A stretch of 64,000 nt of DNA, from contig NZ_JAMBOK010000001.1 of assembly GCF_023715585.1 (NCBI RefSeq), positions 434,001-498,000 of the forward strand. Direction: 5' to 3'. This document shows, piece by piece, positions 7,993 to 18,009 of the stretch; the stretch's first letter is position 1, and each line of letters begins with the position of its first letter. The notes below the pieces were generated by a model. It was not told the DNA's origin, did no database searches, and saw nothing but the letters and a program-made list of their open reading frames with translations. Made by a program: the position numbers and the translations under genes. This DNA comes from Sporosarcina luteola (GTDB lineage Bacteria; Bacillota; Bacilli; Bacillales_A; Planococcaceae).

Positions 7993-8063
7993 CACTCATA
8001 TAATCGCAGGGATATGGCCTGCAAGTTTCTACCGGTCCACCGTAAATGGATCGACTATGAGAA
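7993..8063 (+). promoter_or_regulatory. Guanine (purine) riboswitch aptamer
   Basis: All purine-aptamer landmarks are present. P1 is CTCATA (7995-8000) with TATGAG (8056-8061). P2 is GCAGG/CCTGC closing the GATATGG loop. The core AAGTTTCTACC follows, and P3 is GGTCCA/TGGATC with loop CCGTAAA. The base that pairs with the ligand is C (8055, in GACTATG), which specifies guanine/hypoxanthine rather than adenine. It sits directly ahead of xpt-pbuX, the same genes it controls in B. subtilis. Guanine binding should stabilise P1 and favour termination downstream. Confidence 0.96.
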
Positions 8064-8111
8064 GCAAAGTAAAAAAGGTACATGCGCAATCTATGCATGC
8101 GGCTTTTTTAT

Positions 8112-8190
8112 TCATTCGGTTTTTCTCAAACCCCGAATGATCTTGCTCCACTCATGTATTGAATGGATGCACGGTCATTGGGGGTTTTTT
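8112..8190 (+). terminator. Riboswitch expression platform: mutually exclusive hairpins
   Basis: The terminator pairs 8131-8140 (CCCCGAATGA) with 8175-8184 (TCATTGGGGG), one G-G mismatch, followed by T6. The same left arm can instead pair with TCATTCGG at 8112-8119, forming a hairpin without a T-run. A weaker CATGC/GCATG stem followed by T6 lies earlier, at 8081-8109. The loop at 8148-8154 repeats the CCACTCAT sequence of the aptamer P1 left arm. The antitermination assignment is inferred from pairing only. Confidence 0.7.
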
Positions 8191-8212
8191 AATTCCTTCT
8201 GATCGTGAATGA

Positions 8213-10113
<1,901 letters not shown>

Positions 10114-10130
10114 CAATGTAAATAGCAAAA

Positions 10131-10163
10131 AAAACGAGACTCAATTTTAGAGTCTCGTTTTTG
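10131..10163. terminator. Bidirectional terminator after pbuX
   Basis: Stem ACGAGACTC/GAGTCTCGT (10134-10142 and 10150-10158), 7-nt loop, T5 after and A-run before. It serves pbuX and the convergent lipoprotein gene. Confidence 0.9.
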
Positions 10164-10175
10164 TGTTTCATTCGC

Positions 10176-10421
10176 TTATTTGCTGTCATCGGCATCCGTG
10201 TCAGTATCCAAGTCAGTATCAGTATCTGTACCGTCATCTGTATCAAGGTCGACATTAGTATCATTTCCATCGTTAACGCCGTCATCTACTTCAGCTGGTG
10301 GATTATTCACATCTACGTCCGTATCATCGTCGCCATCACCACATGCTGCGAGTAGTCCTACGGAAAGGAATGTTGCTGCTCCAAGTTTCAACCATTTTTT
10401 GTCTTCTGTAAGTAGTTTCAA
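10176..10421 (-). CDS. Small Asp-rich lipoprotein, function unknown
   Basis: 81 residues from TTG 10421, 8 nt after GGAGGAG; an upstream in-frame TTG is part of that ribosome binding site and was rejected. A basic N-terminus and hydrophobic segment end in the lipobox LLAAC. The rest is extremely acidic: DGDDDTDVDV, then runs of alternating Asp and Thr (DTDTDLDTDTDAD). The mature part is probably disordered, outside the membrane, and could bind cations such as calcium, but no domain was recognised. It lies convergent with pbuX and downstream of, but separated from, the aldo/keto reductase. Confidence 0.75.
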   Translation of the reverse strand: MKLLTEDKKWLKLGAATFLSVGLLAACGDGDDDTDVDVNNPPAEVDDGVNDGNDTNVDLDTDDGTDTDTDLDTDTDADDSK

Positions 10422-10524
10422 TGAAATCTCCTCCAAGGTGTAATGATTAATTCTTGCCTACTTGTTAGATACCCGTGAAGTAGTTTCCTAATCATTACAG
10501 ATTTATTACGAGAGTATTACAGAC

Positions 10525-11427
10525 TCATAACCGGTGCTGTTCGTATTGATGTACCTTAGTTAGTTGCGCAATGGAGGCTATATCGGATTGCTCGGCTTTC
10601 TTTTCATACGCTAAGATTGTATCGAGAAGCTGATCCTTAGAACTGGCGCCGATCAAAACGGAAGCTACTACATCTTCTATTAGGTTAAATGCTAAGGCGC
10701 TCGCATGCAGATCACTTGCAGTTTCATGCAACTTGCCGACCGTCCTCTTCAAGTCTTCAGAATCATATGCAACAAATCCGTCCATCTTACTGACCCGAGT
10801 AAGGGCTTCGTCCGTCAATAATCCTTTTGCCAATGTCCCCCTTGTGATGACAGATGCTCCCGCTTCTCGGATCATAGGGAACCATTCCTCCGGACGCCGG
10901 TCCAGCAGGCTGTATTGCATCATGACGGAAACCGCAGAGCCATTCGTTAAAAACCGTTCGATGACATTTGGACGGATGGACGAAATGCCGTACTGACGAA
11001 TGACCCCTTCCTTTTTCAATGCTTCAAAGGCTTCAATCGTTTCTGTCACATCATCTTCCATCGTACCTCCATGCAACTGATAAAGGTCGATGTAGTCAGT
11101 GCCTAGACGTCTCAAACTGTCCTTTACTGCCTCCGTAATATGTACCTTCGAAGAATCCCAGACCCATCCATCTTCCCCCGGAATCATTCGGTTGCCGACT
11201 TTCGTCGCAAGAATTATTTCATTACGCCGTTCTTTTAACGCTTTGCCAACCAAAGATTCGTTTTTGCCACCAGCGTATAAATCTGCCGTGTCGAAAAAGT
11301 TGATGCCGGCATGTAATGCCGCGTCGACAATGCTCCTCACTTCTTCCAGGTTATCAGGGAATGACATGCACCCGAGTCCTAATTCGGATACGTAAATTCC
11401 GGTATTTCCAATTTCTCGCTTTTTCAT
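10525..11427 (-). CDS. yqkF: Aldo/keto reductase (YqkF type)
   Basis: 300 residues from ATG 11427 with GGAGGTG upstream. A TIM-barrel NADPH-dependent oxidoreductase: LGLGCMSF at the start, the catalytic tetrad as Asp46 and Tyr51 in FFDTADLYAGG, Lys76 in ILATKVGN and His119 in LYQLHGG. The C-terminal ASVLIGASSKDQLLDTI motif binds the cofactor phosphate. The physiological substrate is unknown. B. subtilis yqkF also neighbours nudF, so the symbol rests on fold and position. Divergent from nudF, so each gene has its own promoter. Confidence 0.88.
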   Translation of the reverse strand: MKKREIGNTGIYVSELGLGCMSFPDNLEEVRSIVDAALHAGINFFDTADLYAGGKNESLVGKALKERRNEIILATKVGNRMIPGEDGWVWDSSKVHITEAVKDSLRRLGTDYIDLYQLHGGTMEDDVTETIEAFEALKKEGVIRQYGISSIRPNVIERFLTNGSAVSVMMQYSLLDRRPEEWFPMIREAGASVITRGTLAKGLLTDEALTRVSKMDGFVAYDSEDLKRTVGKLHETASDLHASALAFNLIEDVVASVLIGASSKDQLLDTILAYEKKAEQSDIASIAQLTKVHQYEQHRL

Positions 11428-11531
11428 TGGCGCACCTCCGCAATTGTTTTCATCTACTTAAAATAAACTGTACAATGTAGAAGTTGATAGGGGAAGTTTG
11501 TTGCTTTAGTCGAGAAAAGGAGAGTGGCGTA

Positions 11532-12077
11532 ATGAATCGTTTTGAAGAGAAGACTGTTGCATCTGAAACAATATTTGAAGGAAAAATCATTTCCCTTCGT
11601 GTAGATGAAGTCGAACTGCCTGACGGCAAGCGGTCGAAAAGGGAGCTCATCAATCATCCAGGTGCCGTCGCCGTCATCGCCATAACCGATGAGGGAAAAA
11701 TGGTTCTTGTCGAGCAATATCGAAAGGCATTAAATCGATCCATCGTTGAAATCCCAGCCGGAAAGATCGAGCCTGGAGAAGATATCAGGGTCACAGCGAT
11801 GCGTGAATTGGAAGAAGAGACCGGCTACGGGGCTAATCAATTTGAATACCTCCAATCATTCGCAACATCTCCGGGATTTGCGAACGAAATCATTCATATT
11901 TTCGTAGCGCAAGAACTATATAAAGTAGACAAGCCTGCTGCGGGGGATGAAGACGAGTTCATTGAACTGATGGAATGTACTCTCGAAGAAGCGGAAGAGA
12001 TGGTGTTGAATCAACGAATTTACGACGCGAAAACAGCTTTTGCAATCCTCCACGCAAAAAAACTTCTAAATAAATGA
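11532..12077 (+). CDS. nudF: ADP-ribose pyrophosphatase (Nudix)
   Basis: 181 residues from ATG 11532 (AAAAGGAGAG upstream; the longer open frame lacks a site). The Nudix box is complete: GKIEPGEDIRVTAMRELEEETG, with the REXXEE metal-binding core. The N-terminal LPDGKRSKRELINHPGAVAV strand pattern is that of ADP-ribose hydrolases. It splits ADP-ribose into AMP and ribose 5-phosphate, removing a reactive NAD breakdown product. Divergent from the aldo/keto reductase and followed by a copy of interspersed repeat family 1. Confidence 0.94.
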   Translation: MNRFEEKTVASETIFEGKIISLRVDEVELPDGKRSKRELINHPGAVAVIAITDEGKMVLVEQYRKALNRSIVEIPAGKIEPGEDIRVTAMRELEEETGYGANQFEYLQSFATSPGFANEIIHIFVAQELYKVDKPAAGDEDEFIELMECTLEEAEEMVLNQRIYDAKTAFAILHAKKLLNK

Positions 12078-12120
12078 GCTATTATAAAGATGAATAAATG
12101 ATTTAAATCAAGTGGCTCCA

Positions 12121-12308
12121 GTGGATTGGAGTGTAAGGCGGCGACTCCTGCGAATGCCATTACAAAGAACGGCGTTGCGAGCATTGTTTTCTGTGACCTT
12201 AAGGGGGAAGGATGAGGTTGCCTTAATTTCTGCAAAAGGCGCAGAGATACGGCAAATCGAACCCTTCGCTGTTCGATTGGAAAGCGTCCGCCTGGAACGG
12301 AAATCAAC
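12121..12308 (+). repeat. Interspersed repeat family 1, copy 1
   Basis: About 188 bp. It starts near GATTGGAGTGTAAGGCGGCGACTCC-like sequence and ends GGAAAGCGTCCGCCTGG then AACGGAAATCAAC; the two ends are imperfect inverted repeats. Inside are the palindromic module GCGAATGCC...GGCGTTGCGAGCA, the hairpin TTTCTGC/GCAGAAA-like pair, and the perfect 8-bp hairpin AATCGAAC/GTTCGATT. It lies between nudF and the following membrane protein gene and fills the 308-bp gap. Confidence 0.85.
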
Positions 12309-12385
12309 TGTTTGCATGCTTTTTAATTCATCATATGTTGGAACGGACAAGCATACGTTATAGAAACGATGCGGAGGTGAAGCCT

Positions 12386-12898
12386 ATGGTCCGTTCCTTA
12401 TCTTTTATCCATCTATTTATCGTACTAGCCGTCGGATATATCGGCGGGGCATTGTTGTTCAGAGAAATTCCGATAGCTGCATCCGAAAATTGGATCAGCT
12501 TTTTCGATTCACGAGTCATATCAACTTCCGATGGGTCTGCATGGAGACCCTTTATAACATTGCTGTCATTTTTTGTAATGACGTTCCTTCTGTCAGTGAA
12601 TAGCAAAACAAGACATGCCGTAGTTCTTTTTGGTGCAATAAAATGTGTGCTATTCGGATTGTCATCCTCTTACCTCCTATATTCGGGGATGAAAATCTGG
12701 CAATACGCAATTTGGTGGTTCCCGTTCCAGTTTATTTCCTGTCTATTATTCCTGATTTATTGTGTTGTTTTGAGCCCTCCATATTTCAACAGAGTATCGA
12801 GGAAAGCGCGGAATCTACAAGGGGTTCCCGTGTTGGCGGGAATGGCATTCTTCATTTTTCTAATAGAGATTACGATCTTTCATTTTCTAGTTCGCTGA
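12386..12898 (+). CDS. Predicted membrane protein in the spoIIM position
   Basis: 170 residues from ATG 12386, with CGGAGGTGA 7 nt upstream. Five hydrophobic segments are visible (about residues 6-25, 53-71, 78-100, 107-130 and 147-169). There are no recognised enzymatic motifs. In B. subtilis the place between nudF and fur holds spoIIM, whose product is a five-helix membrane protein of the septal peptidoglycan-degrading DMP complex. Helix number and place agree, but the sequence does not show a convincing SpoIIM pattern to the eye, so it may be a diverged SpoIIM or an unrelated protein. It lies in the same direction as fur, which has its own promoter. Confidence 0.6.
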   Translation: MVRSLSFIHLFIVLAVGYIGGALLFREIPIAASENWISFFDSRVISTSDGSAWRPFITLLSFFVMTFLLSVNSKTRHAVVLFGAIKCVLFGLSSSYLLYSGMKIWQYAIWWFPFQFISCLLFLIYCVVLSPPYFNRVSRKARNLQGVPVLAGMAFFIFLIEITIFHFLVR

Positions 12899-12928
12899 CC
12901 GGATTGCAAGTCTCCTATTTCCTTTCTG

Positions 12929-12958
12929 TTGTCACAAAGATCGCCTCTTTGATATAAT
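12929..12958 (+). promoter_or_regulatory. Sigma-A promoter of fur
   Basis: TTGTCA (12929-12934), 18-bp spacer, perfect TATAAT (12953-12958), 27 bp before the start codon. Confidence 0.8.
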
Positions 12959-12984
12959 GGTCTCAGTGTTGAGGGGGGCGTCAT

Positions 12985-13443
12985 ATGGAGAGCCGGATTG
13001 AACGGATCAAAAAGCAATTGCATGGGGCCAGCTATAAGTTGACGCCTCAGCGGGAAGCTACGGTCTTGGTCCTTCTTGAGAATGAAGAAGATCATTTAAG
13101 TGCTGAAGATGTTTTCTTACTTGTCAAAGAGAAGGCGCCGGAAATTGGCCTTGCCACTGTCTATCGGACATTGGAGCTGCTGACGGAGCTGAAGATTGTC
13201 GACAAGATTAATTTTGGTGATGGCGTCTCCCGTTATGATTTGCGTCAAGAAGGGGCATCACGTTTTCACCATCATCTTATTTGCATTGAATGTGGAAAAG
13301 TCGCTGAAATACAAGAAGATCTATTAGGTGATGTCGAGAAAATTGTCGAAAACCGATATGGATTTAACGTAAAAGACCATTGGTTGACCTTCCACGGAGT
13401 TTGCGAAAATTGCAAATCCGCGGGGAATGACGGTAAAAAGTGA
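12985..13443 (+). CDS. fur: Ferric uptake regulator Fur
   Basis: 152 residues from ATG 12985 (GAGGGGGG upstream). The N-terminal winged helix has LTPQREATVLVL and the recognition helix GLATVYRTLELL (residues about 55-66). The dimer and metal domain has HHHLICIECGKV and the structural zinc pairs Cys100/Cys103 and Cys140/Cys143. Fur-type rather than PerR- or Zur-type is favoured by the place next to xerD, as in B. subtilis. It represses iron-uptake genes when bound to iron. A Fur-box-like sequence occurs in this window in front of ribT. Confidence 0.95.
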   Translation: MESRIERIKKQLHGASYKLTPQREATVLVLLENEEDHLSAEDVFLLVKEKAPEIGLATVYRTLELLTELKIVDKINFGDGVSRYDLRQEGASRFHHHLICIECGKVAEIQEDLLGDVEKIVENRYGFNVKDHWLTFHGVCENCKSAGNDGKK

Positions 13444-13447
13444 AATG

Positions 13448-13473
13448 GGGATGGCGCGTAGCTGTCCCTTTTT
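13448..13473 (+). terminator. Rho-independent terminator after fur
   Basis: 8-bp stem GGGATGGC/GCTGTCCC with two G-T pairs, loop GCGTA, T5 tail. Confidence 0.6.
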
Positions 13474-13477
13474 GTCA

Positions 13478-13655
13478 TTGGATCTAGACTTCGGGCGCCA
13501 GAGGCTTGGGTCATAAGTCAAACCTGCTTTGTGGCAAAAAGCGCCACGTCGCATCTTCGCCTTATGCCTGAGGCCGGCAGGATGCCGGTCATGCAGTCGT
13601 TGCCGCAGGACGCGGCGTACTTAGACTGCGAACTTCTGCTAAGCAGGCGCCCTTC
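13478..13655 (-). repeat. Interspersed repeat family 2, copy A
   Basis: GC-rich DNA between fur and xerD, in reverse orientation to the copy at 46868-47019. Shared blocks, read on the minus strand, are AGAAGTTCGCAGT, CCGCGTCCTGCGGCAACGAC, GGCATAAGG, the hairpin GTGGCGCTTTTTGCCAC and ACTTATGACC. The CATAAG and CTTATG boxes flank the GC-rich hairpin. An open frame through it that extends xerD upstream is not coding. Confidence 0.8.
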
Positions 13656-13680
13656 GCTTTTGAAAGGAGGAGTGATTTGC

Positions 13681-14580
13681 ATGGAGGATGCTAAGTTTGG
13701 TTTGGAGGATTACATCCATTTTCTGAAAGTGGAACGGCAACTGTCTCAGAACACGGTCACTTCCTATAAACGAGACCTTTCCGATTATCTCCTTCAATTG
13801 GAAAAGGAAGGTGTCAGCTCAATTGACGACATCGATCGTTCCGCAATTCTGCATTATTTGCACAGCATTAAAGAGCAAGGGAAATCGTCAAGGACTATCG
13901 CTAGGCATATATCTTCCATACGTTCGTTTCATCAGTTCCTTCTCCGGGAGAAAGTAACGACGGAAGACCCGACAGTCCATTTGGAAATGCCGAAACTTGA
14001 ACAAAAACTGCCCTCGGTCCTTTCCGTCAAAGAAGTGGACAAACTGATTTCCATGCCGGAAAGCAGTAAGCCACAGGGGAAACGGGATATTGCATTGTTG
14101 GAATTGCTCTATGGCACCGGAATGCGTGTCAGTGAGCTGATCAGTTTGGACGTTGACGATATACACATCTCCATGGGGTTTGTCCGTGTTTTCGGTAAGG
14201 GCGGAAAGGAAAGGATTATCCCGCTGGGCGGCGGTGCGATGAAAGCCTGTACAACTTACATACATGAAGCACGTCCTGTTTTCATCGAAAAAACGAAAGG
14301 GACGGATGCGCTTTTTGTCAACATGAGGGGGAGTCGCTTGACTCGGCAAGGCTGTTGGAAAATAATTAAAGGATATGCATCCGCAGCCGGTATCCAAAAA
14401 GAATTGACCCCGCATATTTTGCGTCATTCTTTTGCTACCCATCTCATTGAGAATGGGGCGGATATACGGGCTGTCCAAGAAATGCTGGGGCATGCTGATA
14501 TCTCTACGACACAGATTTATACTCATGTCAGCAAATCGAGATTAAAAGATGTATACGTAAAGTTCCATCCCCGTGCTTGA
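13681..14580 (+). CDS. xerD: Tyrosine recombinase XerD
   Basis: 299 residues from ATG 13681 (AAAGGAGGAG upstream). The N-terminal SAM-like core-binding domain (about 5-90) is followed by the catalytic domain with the full set Arg149 (GTGMRVSEL), Lys173 (GKGGKER), His245 and Arg248 ([10 protein letters not shown]), His271 (LGHADIST) and nucleophile Tyr280 (QIYTHV). With XerC it resolves chromosome dimers at dif before division. The fur-xerD-drm order matches B. subtilis (ripX). The upstream open frame runs into repeat family 2 and was not included. Confidence 0.96.
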   Translation: MEDAKFGLEDYIHFLKVERQLSQNTVTSYKRDLSDYLLQLEKEGVSSIDDIDRSAILHYLHSIKEQGKSSRTIARHISSIRSFHQFLLREKVTTEDPTVHLEMPKLEQKLPSVLSVKEVDKLISMPESSKPQGKRDIALLELLYGTGMRVSELISLDVDDIHISMGFVRVFGKGGKERIIPLGGGAMKACTTYIHEARPVFIEKTKGTDALFVNMRGSRLTRQGCWKIIKGYASAAGIQKELTPHILRHSFATHLIENGADIRAVQEMLGHADISTTQIYTHVSKSRLKDVYVKFHPRA

Positions 14581-14626
14581 AAAAATGGTGGAAGGTTTGG
14601 GAAATATGACTAGTGGAGGTTTGGAT

Positions 14627-15820
14627 ATGGAAGAAACGAAATTTAACCGCATACATTTGATCGTACTTGACTCTGTCGGAATAGGTGAATCGCCTGACGC
14701 TCATTTATTCGGAGATCAAGGAGCAGACACGCTTGGTCATATTGGCGAAGAGATAGGCGGATTGAAGATGCCCAATATGGGTCGGCTTGGCCTTTCGAAT
14801 ATCAAGGAAATCAAAGGAATTGAAGTTGAAGCTACTCCCGCCGGCATTTATGGAATGATGCAGGAAGCGTCAGTAGGTAAAGATACGATGACAGGCCATT
14901 GGGAAATGATGGGCTTAAACATAACTAAGCCTTTCAAAGTCTACCCGAATGGATTCCCTCAAGAGCTGATCGATGAGCTCGTAAAACGGACAGGGAGAAA
15001 AGTGATCGGCAATAAACCAGCGAGCGGTACAGGAATCATCGATGAGCTAGGTCCGGAGCATATGGAAACGGGCGCCATCATTGTCTATACATCCGCAGAT
15101 CCTGTTTTACAAATTGCGGCTCATGAAGGGATCATTCCGATTGATGAGCAGTATCGAATTTGTGAGATTGCCCGTGAACTCACGTTGAATCCTGAGTTCC
15201 TAGTTGGGCGTGTTATCGCAAGACCGTTTGTCGGAGAACCTGGAAACTTCACCCGTACGACAAATCGTCATGACTATGCATTGAAGCCATTCGGCAGAAC
15301 AGTCATGAATGAATTGGAAGACGCCGGAAAAGCAGTCATTGCTGTCGGAAAGATTTCCGATATTTTCAATGGTGAAGGCGTGACAGATGCAGTACGGACG
15401 GTAAGCAATATGGACGGAGTCGATAAATTAATTGAAGTTATGAAATCAGATTTCACCGGCATGAGCTTTACAAATCTTGTCGATTTCGATGCGTTATTCG
15501 GACATCGCAGAGATCCGATCGGTTATGGAAACGCGCTGGAGGAATTCGACGCCCGCTTACCGGAAATTATCGAGTCCTTGAAACAGGATGATTTGCTAAT
15601 CATTACAGCGGATCATGGTAATGATCCAGTTCATAGCGGAACCGACCATACGAGGGAATATGTTCCATTACTCATCTACTCACCGGCTTTCATAAGTGGA
15701 GGCGAATTGCCATTGAGGAAGACATTTTCAGACGTTGGCGCAACGATTGCCGAAAACTTCAATGTGAAAGCTCCCGAGTTCGGAGAAAGCTTCTTAAGTT
15801 CATTAACGGAAAAGGTGTGA
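14627..15820 (+). CDS. drm: Phosphopentomutase
   Basis: 397 residues from ATG 14627, 8 nt after GTGGAGG; an upstream in-frame start overlaps xerD and lacks a site. It belongs to the alkaline phosphatase superfamily with manganese ligands: [28 protein letters not shown] with the phosphoacceptor Thr, and C-terminal [24 protein letters not shown]. It interconverts (deoxy)ribose 1-phosphate and 5-phosphate, moving nucleoside sugars into the pentose phosphate pathway. The phosphorylase that makes its substrate is the next gene, 5 bp downstream. Confidence 0.96.
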   Translation: MEETKFNRIHLIVLDSVGIGESPDAHLFGDQGADTLGHIGEEIGGLKMPNMGRLGLSNIKEIKGIEVEATPAGIYGMMQEASVGKDTMTGHWEMMGLNITKPFKVYPNGFPQELIDELVKRTGRKVIGNKPASGTGIIDELGPEHMETGAIIVYTSADPVLQIAAHEGIIPIDEQYRICEIARELTLNPEFLVGRVIARPFVGEPGNFTRTTNRHDYALKPFGRTVMNELEDAGKAVIAVGKISDIFNGEGVTDAVRTVSNMDGVDKLIEVMKSDFTGMSFTNLVDFDALFGHRRDPIGYGNALEEFDARLPEIIESLKQDDLLIITADHGNDPVHSGTDHTREYVPLLIYSPAFISGGELPLRKTFSDVGATIAENFNVKAPEFGESFLSSLTEKV

Positions 15821-15825
15821 TGATT

Positions 15826-17133
15826 GTGTTCAGGATGGTTGATATCATCGAGAAAAAAAGAGATGGGGAAATGCTTTCCAAGGAGGAAATCACTTTTTTC
15901 ATCAACGGCTATACAGACGGATCCATTCCGGATTATCAAGCAAGCGCCCTATTGATGGCAATTTACTTTCAAGGCATGACGCCTGAGGAACAAGGCCACC
16001 TGACGATTGCGATGGCTGAATCCGGCGACCAGATTGATCTGTCGGCGATTGAAGGGATTAAGGTCGACAAACATTCGACCGGCGGAGTCGGCGATACGAC
16101 TACATTGATCCTGGCTCCTCTCGTTGCAGCTTGCGGCGTACCGGTTGCAAAAATGAGCGGCCGCGGTCTTGGTCACACGGGTGGAACGCTCGACAAGCTC
16201 GAAGCGATTAAAGGATTTCATATCGAGCTTACCGAGAAGCAGTTTGTCAACCAAGTGAATGATCTGAAAGTAGCTGTCATCGGACAGAGCGGCAATTTGA
16301 CTCCGGCGGATAAAAATCTTTATTCCCTACGCGACGTAACGGCAACTGTCAGCAGCATTCCACTCATCGCAAGCTCCATCATGAGCAAGAAGATAGCCGC
16401 AGGCGCAGATGCAATCGTATTGGACGTGAAAACGGGCGAGGGCGCATTCATGAAGACATTGGAAGATGCTGAGGCACTTGCACATTCCATGGTTGCGATC
16501 GGTCGCCAAGTAGGCAGGAACACAATGGCAGTCATTTCAGACATGAGCCAACCGCTAGGCTATGCGATCGGAAACGCGCTTGAAGTAAAAGAAGCGATTG
16601 ACACGCTGAAAGGCGAGGGCCCTGAAGATTTAACGGAGCTTTGCCTCGTTCTAGGAAGCAAGATGATTGTTGCCGGTGAGAAGGCGGAAACGGTTGAAGA
16701 AGCACGCGCCATGCTCGAAGCGGTCATCAAAGACGGTTCAGCATTGAACCTATTCGGCAAATTGATCGAAGCACAAGGCGGAGACGCCCGGATTGTTCAC
16801 GATCCTTCATTGCTCCCTTCGGCGAAATTCCAAATTGAAGTCCCTGCCTTATCATCGGGAACGATTTCCAAAATGGTAGCAGATGAAATCGGAGTCGCAG
16901 CAATGCTTCTAGGAGCCGGACGAGCAACAAAAGACGACGTCATCGACTTAGCTGTCGGCATCGTCCTGAAGAAAAAAATCGGCGATAACGTAACCGCTGG
17001 CGAACCACTAGCCATCATCCACTCCAATCGGGAAGACGTTGCAAAATCCATCGAATTGATTCAAAAACATATCCACATTTCAGATCAAGAACAAGAAAAA
17101 CCTGCTTTGATTCATGAAATGATTACAGGCTAA
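15826..17133 (+). CDS. pdp: Pyrimidine-nucleoside phosphorylase
   Basis: About 435 residues from GTG 15826, 8 nt after AAAGGTG; this start gives [13 protein letters not shown], close to known Pdp N-termini. Signatures: [15 protein letters not shown] (phosphate site), [20 protein letters not shown], and [12 protein letters not shown]. The C-terminal pyrimidine nucleoside phosphorylase domain is present. It releases base and (deoxy)ribose 1-phosphate from uridine and thymidine, the substrate for Drm. In B. subtilis the gene after drm is the purine nucleoside phosphorylase pupG, so the partner has been exchanged here. A strong terminator follows. Confidence 0.95.
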   Translation: MFRMVDIIEKKRDGEMLSKEEITFFINGYTDGSIPDYQASALLMAIYFQGMTPEEQGHLTIAMAESGDQIDLSAIEGIKVDKHSTGGVGDTTTLILAPLVAACGVPVAKMSGRGLGHTGGTLDKLEAIKGFHIELTEKQFVNQVNDLKVAVIGQSGNLTPADKNLYSLRDVTATVSSIPLIASSIMSKKIAAGADAIVLDVKTGEGAFMKTLEDAEALAHSMVAIGRQVGRNTMAVISDMSQPLGYAIGNALEVKEAIDTLKGEGPEDLTELCLVLGSKMIVAGEKAETVEEARAMLEAVIKDGSALNLFGKLIEAQGGDARIVHDPSLLPSAKFQIEVPALSSGTISKMVADEIGVAAMLLGAGRATKDDVIDLAVGIVLKKKIGDNVTAGEPLAIIHSNREDVAKSIELIQKHIHISDQEQEKPALIHEMITG

Positions 17134-17148
17134 TACCATTTAACATGG

Positions 17149-17196
17149 GACTGCCTTGGAAAGTCGATAAATTGACTTTCCGAGGCAGTCTTTTTT
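17149..17196 (+). terminator. Rho-independent terminator after pdp
   Basis: 17-bp stem starting GACTGCCTTGG and ending GAGGCAGTC with one T-G pair, 8-nt loop, T6 tail. Confidence 0.93.
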
Positions 17197-17254
17197 ATGT
17201 TGGACGGTGTTTTATGATCACTAGCAGGGAAATCCCCGAATAATAGGAGACTAC

Positions 17255-17475
17255 GTTGATTGAAGTGTAAGGCGGCGACTCCTGGGGGATTAGCGAACGC
17301 AGTTACGAAGGACGGCGTTTGCGATCAATGTTTTTTGCGACCTTAAGGGAGCAGATGGTCCATTATCCCTTGATTTCTGTAAAAAGCGCAGAAATACGGC
17401 AAATCGAACCCTTCGCTGTTCGATTGGCTCACCGCCCGCTCCCCCGGAAAGCGGCCGCCTGTAGCGGAAATCAAC
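17255..17475 (+). repeat. Interspersed repeat family 1, copy 2
   Basis: About 221 bp, running from GTTGATTGAAGTGTAAGGCG to GTAGCGGAAATCAAC, so GTTGAT and ATCAAC mark inverted ends. It holds the core module GCGAACGCAGTTACGAAGG, the CAGAAATACGGCAAATCGAA block and the AATCGAAC/GTTCGATT hairpin, plus an extra GC-rich insert near 17431-17457. It lies between pdp and the spoIIA promoter. Confidence 0.87.
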
Positions 17476-17552
17476 ATTATATAAACTGCTCTATTTATTC
17501 CTAACATGTGTAAACCGTCCTGAAAATGGATAGACTTTTTCAGGTAGAACGC

Positions 17553-17562
17553 TTTGTCGAAA
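17553..17562 (+). promoter_or_regulatory. Spo0A box upstream of spoIIA
   Basis: TTTGTCGAAA contains the exact TGTCGAA core. It lies about 43 bp upstream of the sigma-H -35 element, consistent with the Spo0A-P activation of spoIIA known from B. subtilis. Confidence 0.6.
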
Positions 17563-17603
17563 CATAGGAAAAACACAAAGTTACTGACTAGTTATGTCAG
17601 GTG

Positions 17604-17631
17604 AAAGGATTTCCCTTGCCCGATGTTGAAT
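17604..17631 (+). promoter_or_regulatory. Sigma-H promoter of the spoIIA operon
   Basis: AAAGGATTT (17604-17612), 12-bp spacer, GTTGAAT (17625-17631) fits the sigma-H consensus RnAGGAwWW-N11/12-RnnGAAT at every defined position. Transcription would start near 17638, just ahead of the AAGGAGG site of spoIIAA. Confidence 0.85.
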
Positions 17632-17658
17632 GTAATCCGCATGAAGGAGGGATTCAGC

Positions 17659-18009
17659 ATGGCTGATATTAAACAAATTGATAGCATTGTGGTCGTAACA
17701 TTAGCAGGGGAGTTGGACAATCTTGAAGCAAACAGGATCCGTTCCACTATCACATCTTCCATCTTTACTGGAAAAGTGAAAGGGATCATCTGGGACTTGA
17801 GCCGATTGGGATTCATGGATAGTGCAGGCATCGGGCTCATACTTGGCAGGATGCGTGATCTGGCGCCATTCAATGGAGAGACGCTCATCTTGAACCCGTC
17901 CCCGACTATGGAGAAAATCTTCAATTTTTCCGGCTTAGGTTCCAACATCAGACATGGCTCGGTCAACAGTGTAATTGGTGAAATCGGAGGGGTCTTACAT
18001 GAGAAATGA
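17659..18009 (+). CDS. spoIIAA: Anti-sigma F factor antagonist SpoIIAA
   Basis: 116 residues from ATG 17659 with AAGGAGG upstream. STAS domain; the phosphorylated serine is Ser55 in GFMDSAGIGLILGR. Unphosphorylated SpoIIAA binds SpoIIAB and frees sigma F in the forespore; SpoIIAB phosphorylates it and SpoIIE removes the phosphate. First gene of the sigma-H/Spo0A-controlled operon. The 3' end overlaps spoIIAB by 11 bp. No dacF precedes it, in contrast to B. subtilis. Confidence 0.96.
   Translation: MADIKQIDSIVVVTLAGELDNLEANRIRSTITSSIFTGKVKGIIWDLSRLGFMDSAGIGLILGRMRDLAPFNGETLILNPSPTMEKIFNFSGLGSNIRHGSVNSVIGEIGGVLHEK

Noticed and set aside
8014-8202. 62-codon open frame in the xpt leader
   Set aside because: It starts within the guanine aptamer and covers the terminator; it is riboswitch RNA.
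12112-12363. Open frame in repeat family 1 copy 1 (also 59453-59737 and 17319-17504)
   Set aside because: The peptide ISAKGAEIRQIEP recurs only because the DNA repeat recurs; there is no start signal and the stems, not codons, are conserved.
13531-13680. Upstream extension of xerD by 50 codons
   Set aside because: It reads through repeat family 2; ATG 13681 has AAAGGAGGAG and gives the normal XerD length.
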